From contig CAVRQQ010000002.1 of assembly GCA_963723355.1 (NCBI GenBank), positions 1-64,000 on the forward strand: DNA of 64,000 bases, written 5' to 3'. The stretch comes from JAFDBW01 sp963723355. GTDB taxonomy: Bacteria > Desulfobacterota > Desulfuromonadia > Desulfuromonadales > BM103. Below the pieces are notes generated by a model that had not been told where the DNA came from, searched no databases, and saw only the letters and a list, made by a program, of their open reading frames with translations. This document shows positions 18,071 to 26,989 of this stretch, piece after piece. Made by a program: the position numbers and the translations under genes. How positions within the stretch are numbered: the first letter of the stretch is position 1; every line of letters starts with the position of its first letter.

Positions 18071-19900
18071 TTGAAGATTTTTACTTTTTTTTTATATTAC
18101 TGGAGCGCATTTAGGGCCAGGATTAATCTGTATATCATCGTTATCCGATGGTTCCTGATGGACTCTATCTGGCCGGTTAAGTTTCGGGCATCGATGCTTA
18201 TCTGTTTGGGTTTCCTTGGGGTGACCTTTCAAGTCGGTGCTGTAAGCCTTATTGTCATGTATGCAAACAAGCTGGCAAAAGGAGGGGAAGTCTCCGTTGC
18301 CAGTTTTCATTTTCTTCCCCGCGAGTCTCTGCTTCTCCTGATCATTGCCTCAATAGGCTTTCTCTGCGCCAGCGTCATTTCCTCATGGATGATCTATTGG
18401 AGTAACAGGTGGATCTTTGACCTTGCTCTCGATTATGAGAAGCGTTGCATAAAGAGGGTGTTCCGAGCTGTAGCGGTATGTCAGGGGGTTATTCCGACCA
18501 TTATGATTGAACATGAGAGCCCTGAGCAAAGCATGATGAAGTTGGTTGGTGGCGATGCAAAGGTGATAACGCGTGTGATTCGAATTATCCTCTCAGCCGT
18601 TGTCCCTTTTATTACCATGTGTTTTGCAATCTTAACGATATTCATTACGAACTTTTCTTTGTCCCTTGTCATAGCCTTTCTGGTTTTGCTTTCTATGGTT
18701 TTCTATTTCAAGGTAAGTCTGGAGAGCTTGAGTGACTCAAAAACAATGGAGGCAACAAATCAGCCTGCAAACAAAAAGAAAAGGACGTTGCTGAAAAGTC
18801 TTTCCGGGAGTTCTTTCAGGGAAGAGCAGGATCTTGACTCGATGATTGATCCACTGCTTGCCGATGATTTGGTTAAAGATAATATGGCCAGTTTTAGAGG
18901 TCGTCTGATGGCCGGTGACAAGGCAAAGGTTGTCAGTGATCATTTGACTGCTGTGAGCGTAACAGTGATTGTTGTTGCCCTTGGGTATCAGAATTTCAAT
19001 AGTTCCGGGGCAAACTGGGGAGGGGTCATTATCTATCTTATTGCCCTAAGGTATTGCATGGCAAACTTTCAAAAAGTTGCTGCTGCGGTAACCGCTGTAA
19101 ATCGTTTTTTCAATACCATCCAGAGGGGATATGATTATTTACACAAGATAGAGTTAAGTGAAAGGCCTGTGAAAAAAATTGATATAATCAAAGCTCGCTG
19201 CATTGATAAAATGATTGATGAGTCTGCAGATGAAATGGAATTGCTCCCGGGGCAGAAAATAGGGGTTTTTTCACCCATAACGCTGTCAAAGGTGGGGCTG
19301 CAGGACTTATACGCTAGTATTTTTGTTGGTGATGAGGCCGAAATACTCGGACTTGTTAAAGATACTTGGATAATTACGAATGATTTTGATCTTCCATCAA
19401 TTCCATTGGAGAGCTATGTAGATATACCGAAAGAGTCGTCTTGCGGATTCATGAAGGGGCTACTCAAACAGGCAGGGATGGAGAAGTTCGAAGCGGACCT
19501 CGATTTGTTGTGTGAAGAGATGAGCGAAGAGAGGGTAAAAGAGGCACCGGATGAATTGAAGAGTTTCATTGCTTTGGTTGCTGCCTATAAATCAACACGA
19601 AAAATTGTTGTTCTTGAGTCAAAAGTATTAAAGCTCCTTCCGCGTACTGCCGTTGAGAGCTGCCTATCCATGTTTAGTGACCGAGTCGTTGTAATCTATA
19701 ACAATAAAATTAAAGGCTCCAAGCTGTTTGTAACAGACAAAGTTCTAGTACAACATGATTTCAAGAATGTCGGCATCGGGGATATGAAATGGCTATATAA
19801 AAATAAAGAAATAATCGACAGTCTTCTCCCTGAAATCAAAATGCGTGGTAGAGGGGCAGATGGTAGTGACCTCGATGATGATCTGCTGGATATGATGTAG
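18071..19900 (+). CDS. ABC-exporter-like membrane protein with a degenerate ATPase domain
   Basis: A 609-residue protein (TTG start). Residues about 15-345 contain several hydrophobic helices laid out as in ABC exporter transmembrane domains, with the coupling-type segment FFNTIQRGYDYLHKIE at the end. Residues about 390-590 align by eye with a nucleotide-binding domain: LLPGQKIGVFSPITLSKVG stands where PGEKVAIVGPNGSGKST would be, and KIVVLESKVLKLLP where ILLLDEPTSALD would be, followed by DRVVVIYNNK. The Walker A Gly-Lys-Ser/Thr, the LSGGQ signature and the Walker B Asp-Glu are all absent. It cannot be an ordinary ATPase. It lies inside the glycan locus, so a scaffolding or regulatory role in export is possible but unproven. 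Confidence 0.6.
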   Translation: MKIFTFFLYYWSAFRARINLYIIVIRWFLMDSIWPVKFRASMLICLGFLGVTFQVGAVSLIVMYANKLAKGGEVSVASFHFLPRESLLLLIIASIGFLCASVISSWMIYWSNRWIFDLALDYEKRCIKRVFRAVAVCQGVIPTIMIEHESPEQSMMKLVGGDAKVITRVIRIILSAVVPFITMCFAILTIFITNFSLSLVIAFLVLLSMVFYFKVSLESLSDSKTMEATNQPANKKKRTLLKSLSGSSFREEQDLDSMIDPLLADDLVKDNMASFRGRLMAGDKAKVVSDHLTAVSVTVIVVALGYQNFNSSGANWGGVIIYLIALRYCMANFQKVAAAVTAVNRFFNTIQRGYDYLHKIELSERPVKKIDIIKARCIDKMIDESADEMELLPGQKIGVFSPITLSKVGLQDLYASIFVGDEAEILGLVKDTWIITNDFDLPSIPLESYVDIPKESSCGFMKGLLKQAGMEKFEADLDLLCEEMSEERVKEAPDELKSFIALVAAYKSTRKIVVLESKVLKLLPRTAVESCLSMFSDRVVVIYNNKIKGSKLFVTDKVLVQHDFKNVGIGDMKWLYKNKEIIDSLLPEIKMRGRGADGSDLDDDLLDMM

Positions 19901-19953
19901 TTTTTTGTCTGTAATTCCGTAAATCCATTCTGTCTTTCTCTTAGGAACGCCCG

Positions 19954-21069
19954 TTGGCAAGAGTTGTTCACATTACATCTGCACACCAAGCCTTCGATGT
20001 GAGGATTTTTCACAGGGAATGTCTCTCACTCAAAAAAAGAGGCTATAAGATAAGTCTTGTCGCTCCATGCAATGGTCCCTTGGAGAATGATTCCGACGTT
20101 GATGTTCTTTGTGTCCCGAAGATAAATGGCAGGTTCGGGCGTATGACATTAACCGTGTGGCGAGTTTTTGTCGCAGCCTTTAAGTCAAAAGCTGATCTGA
20201 TTCACATCCATGACCCGGAATTGATTCCAGTTGGCCTTGTTTTAAGGTTGATGGGCAAAAAGGTAATTTACGATGCTCATGAAGATTTGGAGACGCAGAT
20301 ACGTGCGAAGTATTGGCTTCCAAGAGCTGTCGAGGGCGGGGTCATCATTACTTGCAGTTTTTTTTCACGTTTAACAAATTCATTTTTCGATGGCATCGTC
20401 ACCGCAACCCCCTTTATTGCAAAGCGTTATGATGATCATAAAACAACAGTCGTACAGAACTTTCCTGACCTGTCTGAAATTGGCAGCGCCAACGTTAAAC
20501 CTTACATAGAGCGTGATGACCGAATCCTTTATGTCGGGGGGGTGTCTGTCGTTAGAGGCGCAAATGAAATGGTCGCCTCCATGTTGAAACTTTCGTCACA
20601 AAAAGGGAAGTTGGTGCTAGCTGGACAGTTTATCCCGGAAGAACTGCAAGCCACACTTGCCTCATCTGAGGGTTGGAAGCGAGTCGATTTCAAAGGGTGG
20701 CTTACCCGTGAGCAGGTTGCGGATGAGCTTGGTGCGGCAAAAGTAGGGTTGGTTGTTTTACACCCTATATTGAATTACCTGGATTCGTACCCGATTAAAA
20801 TGTTTGAATACATGGCCGCCGGTGTTCCCGTTATTGCCTCTGATTTTCCTTTGTGGAAGGAAATTGTAGAAGATGCCGGCTGCGGTCTGCTTGTAGATCC
20901 CGCTTCAACGGACGACATTGCTAAAGCGATTGATCGACTACTTATGAACCCGAAAGGGGCATATAAAATGGGTCTCAATGGACAGAAGGCAGTGCAAGAA
21001 AAGTACAATTGGCAGGTAGAGGAACAAAAGCTTTTTGCTCTATATGACAAAATCCTCAATTCCGCTTGA
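19954..21069 (+). CDS. Glycosyltransferase family 4
   Basis: A 371-residue GT4 protein with TTG start, preceded by AGGAA. It begins ARVVHITSAHQAFDVRIFH, followed by the acceptor-domain HIHDPELIPVGL and YDAHEDLETQI. The donor domain has LYVGGVSVVRGANEM and YPIKMFEYMAAGVPVIASD with the conserved Glu. No frame problems. It transfers a sugar from a nucleotide donor to a lipid-linked glycan at the cytoplasmic face of the membrane. Its stop overlaps a possible TTG start of the next gene. Confidence 0.88.
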   Translation: MARVVHITSAHQAFDVRIFHRECLSLKKRGYKISLVAPCNGPLENDSDVDVLCVPKINGRFGRMTLTVWRVFVAAFKSKADLIHIHDPELIPVGLVLRLMGKKVIYDAHEDLETQIRAKYWLPRAVEGGVIITCSFFSRLTNSFFDGIVTATPFIAKRYDDHKTTVVQNFPDLSEIGSANVKPYIERDDRILYVGGVSVVRGANEMVASMLKLSSQKGKLVLAGQFIPEELQATLASSEGWKRVDFKGWLTREQVADELGAAKVGLVVLHPILNYLDSYPIKMFEYMAAGVPVIASDFPLWKEIVEDAGCGLLVDPASTDDIAKAIDRLLMNPKGAYKMGLNGQKAVQEKYNWQVEEQKLFALYDKILNSA

Positions 21070-21083
21070 GTTCAGCAGATATC

Positions 21084-22304
21084 ATGAAAATCGTTTTTTT
21101 TGCACATTTCGCAGGCTCTCCTCAGTATGGAATGGTCTACGGTCATTACCATTTAGCGCGTGAGTGGGTGAGGCAAGGTCATGAGGTGACGATTGTTGCT
21201 GCTTCATTTGCTCATACACGGTTCAAGCAACCCGAGATAACTTCTGCAATTACAGAACAAACGATTGATGGTATTCGTTATCTTTGGGTGAAATGTCCCA
21301 AATATTCACCTTCCGGACAAATCGGGCGTGTTAGGAATATCTTGACGTTTGTGGCAAGGACGTCATTGTCCAAATTGCCCATCGTTGCAGCTGATATTGT
21401 TATTTCGTCTTCACATTACCCCTTTGCAATTTTTCCTGCCAGAAAACTGGCTAAAAAACATTCTGCAAAGCTTGTTTTCGAAGTCCGCGACATCTGGCCA
21501 CTGACGTTGATTGAACTTGGTGGGGCCTCTCCTCAGCATCCTTTTATAAAGGCTATGCAGTGGGCCGAGGATTACGCCTACAGAGTCTCGGATAAAGTGG
21601 TGTCTGTTCTGCCATATGCCGTTAAACATATGATTGCCCATGGTATGTCTCCAGAGAAGTTTTTGTATGTCCCTAACGGTGCAGACGTGACTCATGCCAC
21701 TAAAACGCCACTTCAAGCTAGTCATCAGTCAATCATAGACCAGTTAAAAGGAGATGGTCGCTTTCTGCTCGGCTATGCAGGCCGAATGGGTTTGTCAAAT
21801 GTTATCCATGATCTTGTTGATGCCATGGCAGTGATTAAGGATGAAAGTGTTCATGCCGTTCTGCTTGGCGATGGGTATGAAGTCGAAAACCTGAAGGCGC
21901 AAGCTGAGTCGTTGGGTTTGACACAGATGGTCCATTTCTTACCTTTTGTCCCGAAGCCACAAGTTGAATCCTTCTTGAAGCAAATGGATGCGTTATATGT
22001 AGGTTTCCAAAAACAATCGATTTACCGTTTTGGCACCAGCGTCACAAAAATGAATGATTATATGCTGGCGGCGAAACCGATTATTTGTGCAATTGACGCA
22101 GAGGTGGAAGGCGTTACAGAAACCAATGCCGGAATCGTGTGCAAGGCTGAAGATCCGGATGCGCTGGCTGAGGCTATCTTGAGAATAAGAAGTCTTTCGC
22201 CAGACGAACGTGCCAAGATGGGTCAGGCTGGGCATGATTGGGTGGTTGAGAATAGAGATTATCAGGTACTTGCTCAGCGTTTTTTGCAAGGGGTCATGGA
22301 GTAG
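21084..22304 (+). CDS. Glycosyltransferase family 4, WbuB-like
   Basis: About 406 residues. The start KIVFFAHFAGSPQYGMVYG with HYHLAREWVRQGHEVTIV resembles the WbuB group (transferases of acetamido-deoxy sugars). Later blocks are FEVRDIWPLTLIELG, YVPNGADVTHATKTPL, LLGYAGRMGLSNVIHDLVDA and the donor region NDYMLAAKPIICAID. I choose ATG 21084; an in-frame TTG at 21066 overlapping the previous stop would add six residues. It sits just before the wbpV-wbpL-wbpM-like genes, which fits addition of a residue next to the initiating sugar. Confidence 0.85.
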   Translation: MKIVFFAHFAGSPQYGMVYGHYHLAREWVRQGHEVTIVAASFAHTRFKQPEITSAITEQTIDGIRYLWVKCPKYSPSGQIGRVRNILTFVARTSLSKLPIVAADIVISSSHYPFAIFPARKLAKKHSAKLVFEVRDIWPLTLIELGGASPQHPFIKAMQWAEDYAYRVSDKVVSVLPYAVKHMIAHGMSPEKFLYVPNGADVTHATKTPLQASHQSIIDQLKGDGRFLLGYAGRMGLSNVIHDLVDAMAVIKDESVHAVLLGDGYEVENLKAQAESLGLTQMVHFLPFVPKPQVESFLKQMDALYVGFQKQSIYRFGTSVTKMNDYMLAAKPIICAIDAEVEGVTETNAGIVCKAEDPDALAEAILRIRSLSPDERAKMGQAGHDWVVENRDYQVLAQRFLQGVME

Positions 22305-22310
22305 AGTGCA

Positions 22311-23270
22311 GTGAAACGGATTCTGGTCACAGGCGCAAATGGTTTTGTTGGAAAACCGCTCTGTGCTGAGCTTGGTCGTACTGGCTGTTATGTAAGGGGT
22401 GCGGTACGCTCTCTGGATTTGTCAGGTGCTGCTCCGGGCTTTGATCCTGTGGTTGTCGGTGAAGTCGGGCCTGATACAGACTGGGAAGCAGCTCTTGAAG
22501 ATATTGATGTTGTCATTCATCTTGCAGGTCGGGTTCATGTGATGAAAGAAACCTCTGGAAACCCCTTGGCAGAATTCAGGAGGGTGAACACGGCAGGGAC
22601 TTCGCGGCTTGCAAAGTTGGCTGCAGACAAGGGGGTTAAACGTCTTCTCTTTATCAGTACCGTAAAGGTTAATGGTGAAGTCAGTGTTACCCCTTTTACT
22701 GAGCAGGATTCGCCTCATCCGGTAGATGATTATGCAGTCTCAAAATGGGAGGCAGAGCAGGCTCTTCGGGAGATCTCGGAAGAAACAGGATTGGAGATCG
22801 TTATTATTCGTCCCCCACTGATATATGGCCCGGGTGTAAGAGGGAACTTTTTACGTATGCTCAAATGGGTTGATTCCGGATTCGTCTTGCCATTTAGGAG
22901 CATTGTAAATCGGCGCAGCCTGATTGCCCTGGATAACTTTGTCGATCTTGTCCGCATCTGTGTACAACACCCTTCTGCAGCCAACAAAACTTTCCTGATC
23001 TCAGATGGTGCCGACTTGTCCGTTCCGGAATTGATCGATGAGATTGCGGCCGCCATGGGTAAGGCCCCGAGAATGCGTGCTGTCCCTGTCCCTCTTCTTA
23101 AGATATTGACCAAAGCCCTTGGCTTCAGCAAAGAATTTGAGCGACTATCCGAATCGCTTCAAGTCGATACGAGTTCTGTTGCAAATTGTCTTGAATGGAC
23201 TCCGCCACTCTCAGTGAACGAAGGTATCGTGAAAACCGTACAGTGGTACCAGAAAGAATGCGCGCAATGA
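22311..23270 (+). CDS. NAD-dependent epimerase/dehydratase, WbpV-like
   Basis: A 319-residue SDR protein with GTG start. It has KRILVTGANGFVGKPLC (NAD binding), VIHLAGRVHVM, LLFISTVKVNG and DDYAVSKWEAEQAL with the Tyr-x3-Lys pair, and IIRPPLIYGPGV. The neighbours are a WbpL/WecA-like and a WbpM-like gene in the order seen in Pseudomonas O-antigen loci, where WbpV-type enzymes reduce or epimerise C4 of the WbpM product to make UDP-QuiNAc or UDP-FucNAc. The exact sugar is not determined by the sequence I can read. Its stop overlaps the next start in ATGA. Confidence 0.82.
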   Translation: MKRILVTGANGFVGKPLCAELGRTGCYVRGAVRSLDLSGAAPGFDPVVVGEVGPDTDWEAALEDIDVVIHLAGRVHVMKETSGNPLAEFRRVNTAGTSRLAKLAADKGVKRLLFISTVKVNGEVSVTPFTEQDSPHPVDDYAVSKWEAEQALREISEETGLEIVIIRPPLIYGPGVRGNFLRMLKWVDSGFVLPFRSIVNRRSLIALDNFVDLVRICVQHPSAANKTFLISDGADLSVPELIDEIAAAMGKAPRMRAVPVPLLKILTKALGFSKEFERLSESLQVDTSSVANCLEWTPPLSVNEGIVKTVQWYQKECAQ

Positions 23271-24232
23271 TCATTCTGGTTGCGATGCTTCTTGGAGCTT
23301 TCGGCGCATGGTTTATGGCACGTTACGCATTTGCTCTTGGTGTTATTGATGAGCCCAGTATTCGAAGCTCGCATGTATCTCCGACACCGCGTGGGGGAGG
23401 GCTTGGAATCCTTGCCGCGTTTGTTGCTGCTGCTCTTTCTTTGCGTGCTGAATGGGCCCTGTGGTTACCTGCAACCGTTTTGGCCGTCATGAGTTTGTTT
23501 GATGATCGTCTTGACCTTTCTGCACGCTTCAGATTGCTCGCCCAATTTAGTGCGGCGGTTGTCCCTGTGGTTCTCCTCTGTCAAATAGAGGGCCCCTGGA
23601 GCCTGCTTTTTGTGTTTTCCGGAGTGTTGTATATTGTCAGTACGACAAATTTTTTCAATTTTATGGATGGGATTAATGGCGTTGCTGGCATTACAGCTAC
23701 TGTGGCTTTCGGGCTGTTTTCATGGTTTTCATGGTCACATGACTTAGGTGATGTGCCCGTTTTTTTATCATTAAGTATGGCAAGTGCGTGTCTTGGCTTC
23801 CTTCCCTTCAATTTTCCGTCGGCAAAAGTTTTCATGGGTGACGTGGGCAGCATCCTGCTCGGTTTTGTTTTTGCTGTGCTGGTAATGGTTTACTCAGAAT
23901 CCTTTGCTGTTTTTCTCTGCTTGTCAGGCTTCCTCTTCCTTTTTTATGCAGACACACTCACGACGCTTTTTATCCGCTGGCGCACTAAGGAGCAATTGTC
24001 AAAGGCGCACCGCAGACATCTTTACCAGATTCTGGTAAACGAAATGAAAATGGAGCATTGGAAAGTCTCCGTAGCATATGGTGCTGCACAGTTATTCATA
24101 GGTTGGGCAATGGCCATGGCATGGAGAGCCAATGTTTACGTTCAGATTTTGCTCTGGTTGACTCTGGCCATAATTTTCATATTTGTATCTTGGAGTGTCA
24201 GGAGGAAAAATGTTAGCATGTCAGAGATTTAG
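23267..24232 (+). CDS. Undecaprenyl-phosphate glycosyl-1-phosphate transferase, WbpL/WecA-like
   Basis: A polytopic membrane protein of about 321 residues in the MraY/WecA/WbpL family. It carries the PTPRGGGLGILAAF motif, LFDDRLDLSARFRL with the paired aspartates, TNFFNFMDGINGVAG, FMGDVGSILLGF and the basic cytoplasmic KAHRRHLYQILV. It loads the first sugar phosphate onto undecaprenyl phosphate, starting O-antigen synthesis. I choose ATG 23267, which overlaps the upstream stop; ATG 23258 is also in frame. Together with the WbpM-like gene it points to QuiNAc or FucNAc as initiating sugar. Confidence 0.88.
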   Translation: MIILVAMLLGAFGAWFMARYAFALGVIDEPSIRSSHVSPTPRGGGLGILAAFVAAALSLRAEWALWLPATVLAVMSLFDDRLDLSARFRLLAQFSAAVVPVVLLCQIEGPWSLLFVFSGVLYIVSTTNFFNFMDGINGVAGITATVAFGLFSWFSWSHDLGDVPVFLSLSMASACLGFLPFNFPSAKVFMGDVGSILLGFVFAVLVMVYSESFAVFLCLSGFLFLFYADTLTTLFIRWRTKEQLSKAHRRHLYQILVNEMKMEHWKVSVAYGAAQLFIGWAMAMAWRANVYVQILLWLTLAIIFIFVSWSVRRKNVSMSEI

Positions 24233-24234
24233 TC

Positions 24235-26193
24235 GTGTTTCTTGAACCGAAAAGGGAACTTAACTTGCCAGGTTTGAAATCATACAGGTTTATTGCTGTT
24301 TTTGCGCTCCAGGTATTGATCATCATTGGATCTTTGCTGCTTGCCTATAGCCTCCGTTTTGATTTTAAGACTCCGGATGACTTCTATTCACGTGCACTGA
24401 CCCTCTTGCCCGCGGTTTTGGCGATTAAGCTGCTTGTTTTCTGGCGGATGGGATTGTTCAAGGGATGGTGGCGTTATGTCTCGATGCCTGATCTCGTCGT
24501 GTTACTAAAAGCCAACGTGATGGCCTCTCTCGGGGTTCTGGTTTATGCCGTGGTTGTTTATGGAATGATAAAGATTCCTCGTTCATCTCTGGTGATAGAC
24601 GGCGCCCTCTGCTTTTTGATGATGGGCGGTGTCCGTTTTGCGACAAGGGCTTTTCGTGAGAATTACTTCCCGATGCCATACCGTAACCGGTTGGAATTGA
24701 GCAATGTCCTTATCGTTGGTGCTGGAGCTTCCGGCCAATCGATCGCACGTGAAATCAGGGCCAACTCAAATCTTAAGATGACTTTGGCTGGTTTTGTCGA
24801 TGACGACCCCAAAAAGCACAACCAGACATTTCAGGGGTTTCCTGTTCTTGGCAGCCAGAAAGAATTAGTCAGAATTTGCGAGAGGAAAAGGATTAGCCAG
24901 GTTATTATTGCTATCCCGTCGGCATCCAGTTCAGAGCTGCGTTCAATTGTCGAAAAATGTAAAAAGGCTAAAGTTGTTTCAAAAACGCTACCAGGTGTCA
25001 GTTCTCTGATTGATGGTGCCGTTTCCCTGCAGCATGTGAGAAATGTTGAAGTCGATGATCTTTTAGGGCGAGATCCTGTTTGCCTAAACCAGCGCCAAAT
25101 CTCTGCTTATCTGCATCACAAAAGAATATTGGTAACGGGTGCCGCAGGCAGTATTGGCTCCGAAATCTGTCGGCAAATTGCGAAATTTAAACCCGAAAAA
25201 ATTATACTTTTTGACAACTCAGAGACTCCACTCTTCGAGATTGAAAATGAATTGGCCAGAAACTTCCCGCACATTCACCTCTCCGCAATAGTTGGGGATG
25301 TCCGCTACCGCACACGTGTCGAGACCATCTTCGAGGAATTTATGCCTGAGGTCGTTTTCCATGCGGCAGCATACAAACATGTGCCCATGATGGAGGCTAA
25401 CCCGGCGGAAGCAGTTAATAATAATGTGCGTGGTACATACATAGTCGCGGAAACTGCCAACAAGGTGGGGGTCAAGAATTTTGTCATGATCTCCACAGAC
25501 AAGGCCGTACGCCCGACCAATATCATGGGTGCCACCAAACGTGCCGCAGAGCTTTGTGTGCAGTCTTTGGCGAAGAGAAGCAAAACGCGCTTTGTAACAG
25601 TGCGTTTCGGCAATGTCCTGGGAAGTAATGGCAGCGTCGTGCCGATTTTCAAACAGCAGATAGAGAATGGTGGCCCGGTAACAGTCACGCACCCGGACGT
25701 GACCAGATATTTCATGACCATTCCTGAAGCGTCACAGCTGGTTTTGCAAGCGGCAAGCATGGGACAAGGGGGGGAGATCTTTCTCCTCGATATGGGTAAG
25801 CCGATTAAGATCCTGGACCTTGCAGAGGAAGTTATTCGCCTGAGCGGATTCGTGCCCCACGAAGATATTCAGATAATTTTCACCGGCTTAAGGCCTGGTG
25901 AAAAACTGCATGAAGAGCTTCTCCTGGTCGGGGAAGGGGTCAAAAAAACCACACATGAGAAGATCTGTATTGCAACGGCCGAGAACTATGACAGCGAGAA
26001 TTTGTCCAGGCAATTAGATGAATTGTTTGTTTCTGCTCGTGCCATGCAATTAAGAGAGTTGATAGAGCTCCTGCAGCGAATAGTACCCGAATTTACCCCT
26101 CAAGATAAAAGTGCCAGTTCGAATCCTGAGACTAAAGCTTACCCGAGAGGCCAAATTATCCATTTGCCCAGTCGTTTTGGGGATGCGACATAA
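24235..26193 (+). CDS. Nucleotide-sugar 4,6-dehydratase, WbpM/CapD-like, membrane-bound
   Basis: A 652-residue protein with GTG start. Four N-terminal hydrophobic helices (about residues 18-125) lead to a CoA-binding-like Rossmann domain (NVLIVGAGASGQSIAREI) and a second one with KRILVTGAAGSIGSEICRQ, the catalytic region VMISTDKAVRPTNIMGATK and TVRFGNVLGSNGSVVPIF. Large WbpM/FlaA1-type enzymes with this layout dehydrate UDP-GlcNAc to the 4-keto-6-deoxy sugar. The family's catalytic Tyr-x3-Lys is replaced by Met-x3-Lys in IMGATK, which is normal for this group. It is the last intact gene of the O-antigen locus. Confidence 0.9.
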   Translation: MFLEPKRELNLPGLKSYRFIAVFALQVLIIIGSLLLAYSLRFDFKTPDDFYSRALTLLPAVLAIKLLVFWRMGLFKGWWRYVSMPDLVVLLKANVMASLGVLVYAVVVYGMIKIPRSSLVIDGALCFLMMGGVRFATRAFRENYFPMPYRNRLELSNVLIVGAGASGQSIAREIRANSNLKMTLAGFVDDDPKKHNQTFQGFPVLGSQKELVRICERKRISQVIIAIPSASSSELRSIVEKCKKAKVVSKTLPGVSSLIDGAVSLQHVRNVEVDDLLGRDPVCLNQRQISAYLHHKRILVTGAAGSIGSEICRQIAKFKPEKIILFDNSETPLFEIENELARNFPHIHLSAIVGDVRYRTRVETIFEEFMPEVVFHAAAYKHVPMMEANPAEAVNNNVRGTYIVAETANKVGVKNFVMISTDKAVRPTNIMGATKRAAELCVQSLAKRSKTRFVTVRFGNVLGSNGSVVPIFKQQIENGGPVTVTHPDVTRYFMTIPEASQLVLQAASMGQGGEIFLLDMGKPIKILDLAEEVIRLSGFVPHEDIQIIFTGLRPGEKLHEELLLVGEGVKKTTHEKICIATAENYDSENLSRQLDELFVSARAMQLRELIELLQRIVPEFTPQDKSASSNPETKAYPRGQIIHLPSRFGDAT

Positions 26194-26238
26194 TGTTGTT
26201 TTTGGGTTATGCGTTGAGTCGGCAGGAGAGATCGTGTT

Positions 26239-26957
26239 TTGAATAATAATCCAGTTACCTGCGGTCGTGGCTTAATCGGCTCCAGCTTCGTCCATTTTTG
26301 TCTTAAAACCCTCCCGGATTGCAGCATAGTAAATCTTGATAAACTGACCTATGTGGGAAACCTTGCCAATTTGTCCAATATTGATGAAAGCCCGCGCTAC
26401 CGATTCGTATCTGGTGATATATGCGATAGAGATCATTCAAACGAAGCTCCCTGATGTCCTCCTTATTTAACCGTGCGTGTTCGAGGATGAACGAGGATTC
26501 TTTTTCGAATCTTTTAACACACGCGACTGGCTTGATGCCACCGGAATAGACTGCAACCTTTTACAGGATAACCATTCCCGGTCATGCAAGGAAGTCTTAA
26601 CGAGGTCTGCACTACCCGTTGCCTCCATAGGCACAGGGAAAACTTGTACGTGTCCTGAGTAGTGAGACCTTCGATGTTGCCGTTGATATTCGCCACGAAT
26701 CAAAGGCATTTGGTCAATGGACGGGACACAGACTTTCTGCAGAAAACAGACTTCAGGTCTGGACCCAAGAGGGGTTCGCATTCGGTTTTCAAGTCTTGAA
26801 CGACTACGCAGAGGTTCATTACAAGGCCACGGATAACTATTCTCCCAAAGATGAACGTTGCATTGCATGGAATGACAATGATATATCCATTGCCTGGCCG
26901 TTAAGCGAGAGCTTGGTTTTTTTCCGAAAAGGACAAGGCCTCGACAGGCTTGGCTGA
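26239..26957 (+). pseudogene. Decayed rfbB'-'rfbC fusion remnant
   Basis: The first part (26239-26430) reads CGRGLIGSSFVHFCLKTLP and NLDKLTYVGNLANLSNI, the N-terminus of an RfbB with one turn of the NAD motif lost. It joins directly to rfbC sequence: QTKLPDVLLI, then a stop, then VFEDERGFFFESFN, RDWLDATGIDCN, QDNHSRS and, in other frames, AFGQWTGHRLSAENRLQVW and EIAWNDN-like DISIAWPL to about 26957. So a deletion removed the rfbB 3' part, rfbD, rfbA and the first codons of rfbC, followed by frameshifts. It marks a second, dead copy of the rhamnose cassette at the far end of the glycan locus. Confidence 0.8.
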
Positions 26958-26989
26958 TAGTGAGTTTTTTAAAAATTTTTGGAGGCCCA

